Shown here: positions 44,718 through 47,060 of the stretch, piece by piece
How positions within the stretch are numbered: position 1 is the first letter of the stretch
Layout of the letters: every line of letters starts with the position of its first letter
Assembly (NCBI GenBank): GCA_900660155.1
Contig: CABFPE010000745.1
Location: forward strand, 261,868-308,927
DNA length: 47,060 bases
Origin: Hofstenia miamia
Lineage: Eukaryota; Xenacoelomorpha; Acoela; Hofsteniidae
Reading direction: 5' to 3'
Program-made: the position numbers and the translations under genes
Notes under the pieces: model-generated
Seen by the model: the letters and a program-made list of their open reading frames with translations, nothing else
Databases searched by the model: none
Told to the model about the DNA's origin: nothing

Positions 44718-45871
44718 GACGTGCATATCCAGGAACACATCCCCCAGCCGCATCTTACCAATGGAACTGCCACTGTGAGATAAAGAACAACAACGGAATG
44801 GTGATGTGAATAGCGAACTCAGTGTAATAGGTGTAATGGGATTTGCAACTACTTAAGAATTTAGTGCATTGATTGTTTTTGTTATTACGAACTGATGCAA
44901 TAAATGAAGTGGTGCAACCTTGCTGCTGGAATAGCTTCTTATGAGGCCCTACATGTAATAACCCTACATATATAGAAATATATAATAGCCCTTGATACAT
45001 GTAAACAATCAATGCCGTCAGCGGAAAATGGTAACTAGAAGTCGGCCAGAGGTCTACCGTATAAAACATTGAGCAACATGTAATGACTATTAAATAAACT
45101 ATGTGTAATAGAATATAGAAATACAATCGTAATAACCGTCTAAGTGTAAACACTGTTAAATCATCAATCGTCATGTAACATAATGAATGTAATAAATAAC
45201 TTGAGTTCATCGATAATATAATTGACATGTAAAACCTACAGGCTGCAATAACAATATCAGACAAGCAATGACAATTAGGAAAGCTATAACGGTAAAAAAC
45301 TCCTATACCTATCCGTAACCTAAGAGCACACCAGGTAACTACAGCTGTCGCCCTCCCCGCTGTGGAATAGCTATTAGGAGGCTGCTCCAGCATACCTTTA
45401 ACCGGATGTGGGAACCACCATACAATTACCCTAGCTCGTAGACGTTTAGCTTTCCATCAGAATATATTAAATAACCTGACAAGAGAAAATAAATCCAAAG
45501 TAGATTTGCTCATCATTAATTACATCATGTTCAGTATATTTATAGCACTTGGTAATAAACAACTAAATACTCGACTAGTACCTGTTAATTTTTCTTGTTT
45601 ACAGTTTTTCCCTTGCTTAATATTTCTGCTAAGATTACGCAACGTCAGCATTAATTTGACTATGCTGTTTGACCATCTTTTGTTTTGTCAAAATACTGTC
45701 GAGCATAATTTTAAATATATTTGCACAAAACATTTACAAAGTGAAAATAATCAATCCTATCATGTTTTACATTTTAATCATTATAATCAATATTAATAAT
45801 TTTATTCTTTGTTTCCTTCATCCTTTTCTCTCATCTTGACCACTCATGATAGTTTGATGGATTATGTCACA
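44718..45871 (-). repeat. LTR of gypsy-like element 3 (diverged)
   Basis: On the minus strand it begins TGTGACATAAT at 45871, right after the purine tract GGAGGGGGAG (45881-45872) that follows the element 3 coding end. It contains GCTATAAATATACTG (TATA-like, about 45550-45535) and blocks related to 38908-39855, including the GTACCTGTTAA block at 45580 (plus strand). The inner boundary near 44718 is approximate. Confidence 0.6.
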
Positions 45872-45888
45872 CTCCCCCTCCAGTGTAG

Positions 45889-47060
45889 CTAATTAAGGAT
45901 GACCACTCTTTCTCCATGTACCATTTTGGCTGCCTTTTTGATTATCTCACTAGCTTCTTTCATTTCCCACGTAGTGTTTTCGTATGCTTCATCTTTAGTG
46001 ATTTTTAGCATGACGTCTTTCTCTGTAGTTAGCATCTCCTTATGTCTCAAAAACGACGGATTCTTTAGAGATTTTGCTATTGTGCACATACTACATAATT
46101 CATTTAATTTCTCATTAAATATCTCATAATGTTTCCTGTAGAGTTTCATACCCTTTATTGCTATCATCAACTTCATGATCGCGTCTATTTTACTGGTATG
46201 TGCCAAATCTGGGTGAATCGTAGTGTTTGGGTAGAAAAACTCGTAAGTCAATCGCAATGATTTCGATATTGACGCCTCGTCATAGAACGCTCTTATATTT
46301 TCTAAGACTTCTTCTTTGGTGATGTTCTACAGTTCATTCTTTCCTAGTCTTACCATGGTAATGATTTCCACTCTTCTCATTACATCGTAGTATTGATATT
46401 GCGAGCTCCAAAGTTCTCCCCATACAATGTTGTTAATTCCTGAGAACAATATTACAGTTTGCATAGATCTTTTTTCAATTTCTGCGCGGACTTTCTTGAT
46501 CTGTTTACATATCAGTTCTCCCTCTTTGTAGAGATCATAGGGTGTTACTTGTCCTTCTATAAAAACCCTCTCTTTATTATCATTTTTCAATAGGATTTCT
46601 TTCGACTTTTTATAGCGTTCATCGTTAACAATCCTTTCTGCTCCTTGTCTATTGTTGACGTACGTGTTTTCCTCATGCCACATCACTTTGATTGCTTTCT
46701 TATCTTTTAGTTGCCAAGTTGGTAGCAGCATCAGTATAAAAATTGTCGGTGGTGGCGTACATTTTAGGATTGTTGTCATGGTTTTTTCCTCTATAGCTTC
46801 ATATGAGCCTTGCATCTCTGCCATTGTAGCCATTCCAAATGTCGCAGGATAATTATTCTTAGACTTCTTAATATTCTCCCAGAAAGTATCCGTTAGACCG
46901 TTTTTCATCAAATTCTGTGCAGTCTCAGGCTTTATTACTATCTTTGAAGTGATACATTCTATATCCACTGCAATTTGGTTTTGTGGCTCTAGTAATTCGT
47001 CAATTTCTTGCCTTGTGAACGCTTCAGTGCACAGTACTTTGATTAGTGATTTGGTCTCCC
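45889..47060 (-). pseudogene. Extra reading frame (ORF3) C-terminal part of gypsy-like element 3
   Basis: Runs off the right edge. Two blocks, 46968-46327 (213 codons) and 46257-45889, lie in one frame apart from a stop near 46326. They are collinear with 40930-39870 of element 2, with moderate identity by eye (roughly half of residues): G-L-T-(D/Q)-(T/A)-F-W, N-Y-P-(A/T)-T, R-V-(F/Y)-I-E-G, V-I-L-F-S/A-I-M-L-F-S, R-V-E-I-(I/V)-T-M and D-L-A-H-T-S-(K/R)-(I/A)-D-A are shared. It ends Val-His-Gly-Glu-Arg-Val-Val-Ile-Leu-Asn just before the purine tract. It is less broken than elements 1 and 2. Function unknown. Confidence 0.7.

Noticed and set aside
45889..47060. Interpreting the gypsy extra frame as Env
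   Set aside because: No signal peptide, cleavage motif or membrane anchor was seen in any of the copies.
1..47060. tRNA, rRNA or other structured RNA genes
   Set aside because: No B-box-like sequence with a matching cloverleaf or rRNA core was found by eye; a covariance-model scan would be decisive.

Overview
The window is AT-rich nuclear DNA from an animal. Genes are split by GT-AG introns and embedded in transposon debris. The phylum is not resolved from the sequence; a DNAJB13-type radial-spoke co-chaperone implies a lineage with motile cilia or flagellated sperm, so most likely an invertebrate outside the nematodes. Short N runs (7687, 14510-14530, 31621, 32013) show it is a draft scaffold.

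Host genes: (1) two exons of a BRO1-domain, rhophilin-like gene at the left edge (+). (2) A multi-finger C2H2/C2HC zinc-finger gene (-), exons at 19283-19058, 18879-18725, 13264-12920 and 12824-12552, all in matching phase. Its 5.46-kb intron holds a Tigger/pogo derivative, a LINE reverse transcriptase remnant, a hAT transposase pseudogene and a LINE endonuclease remnant. (3) A complete six-exon DNAJB13-like gene (+, 20778-28432, 316 aa), head-to-head with the zinc-finger gene. (4) The probable last exon of an unrecognised convergent gene (-, 28965-28751).

Mobile DNA, left to right: Tc1-like remnants; a P-element/THAP9-like pseudogene (about 2600-6050) whose THAP domain is split by a structurally intact mariner (2750-4127, perfect 32-bp TIRs, TA duplication); CG-rich palindromes beside an orphan ORF with a faint tyrosine-recombinase look; the transposon pile in the zinc-finger intron; and in DNAJB13 intron 5 a 2.1-kb hAT with a 324-bp second hAT-type element nested inside, both with 8-bp target duplications.

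From 29 kb onward the window is retroelement territory: AT-rich non-coding DNA with tandem repeats and a likely assembly duplication (30.4-32.1 kb), then three decayed Ty3/gypsy-like elements. Element 1 is on + (33846-38907); element 2 (39856 to about 44500) and element 3 (45889 to beyond the end) are on -. The family encodes a coiled-coil gag with a CCHC knuckle, protease, RT, RNase H and integrase, plus a large further reading frame (about 960 codons visible in element 2) between pol and the 3' LTR that I cannot assign to any family. That frame is recognisable in all three copies and is the best candidate here for something undescribed.
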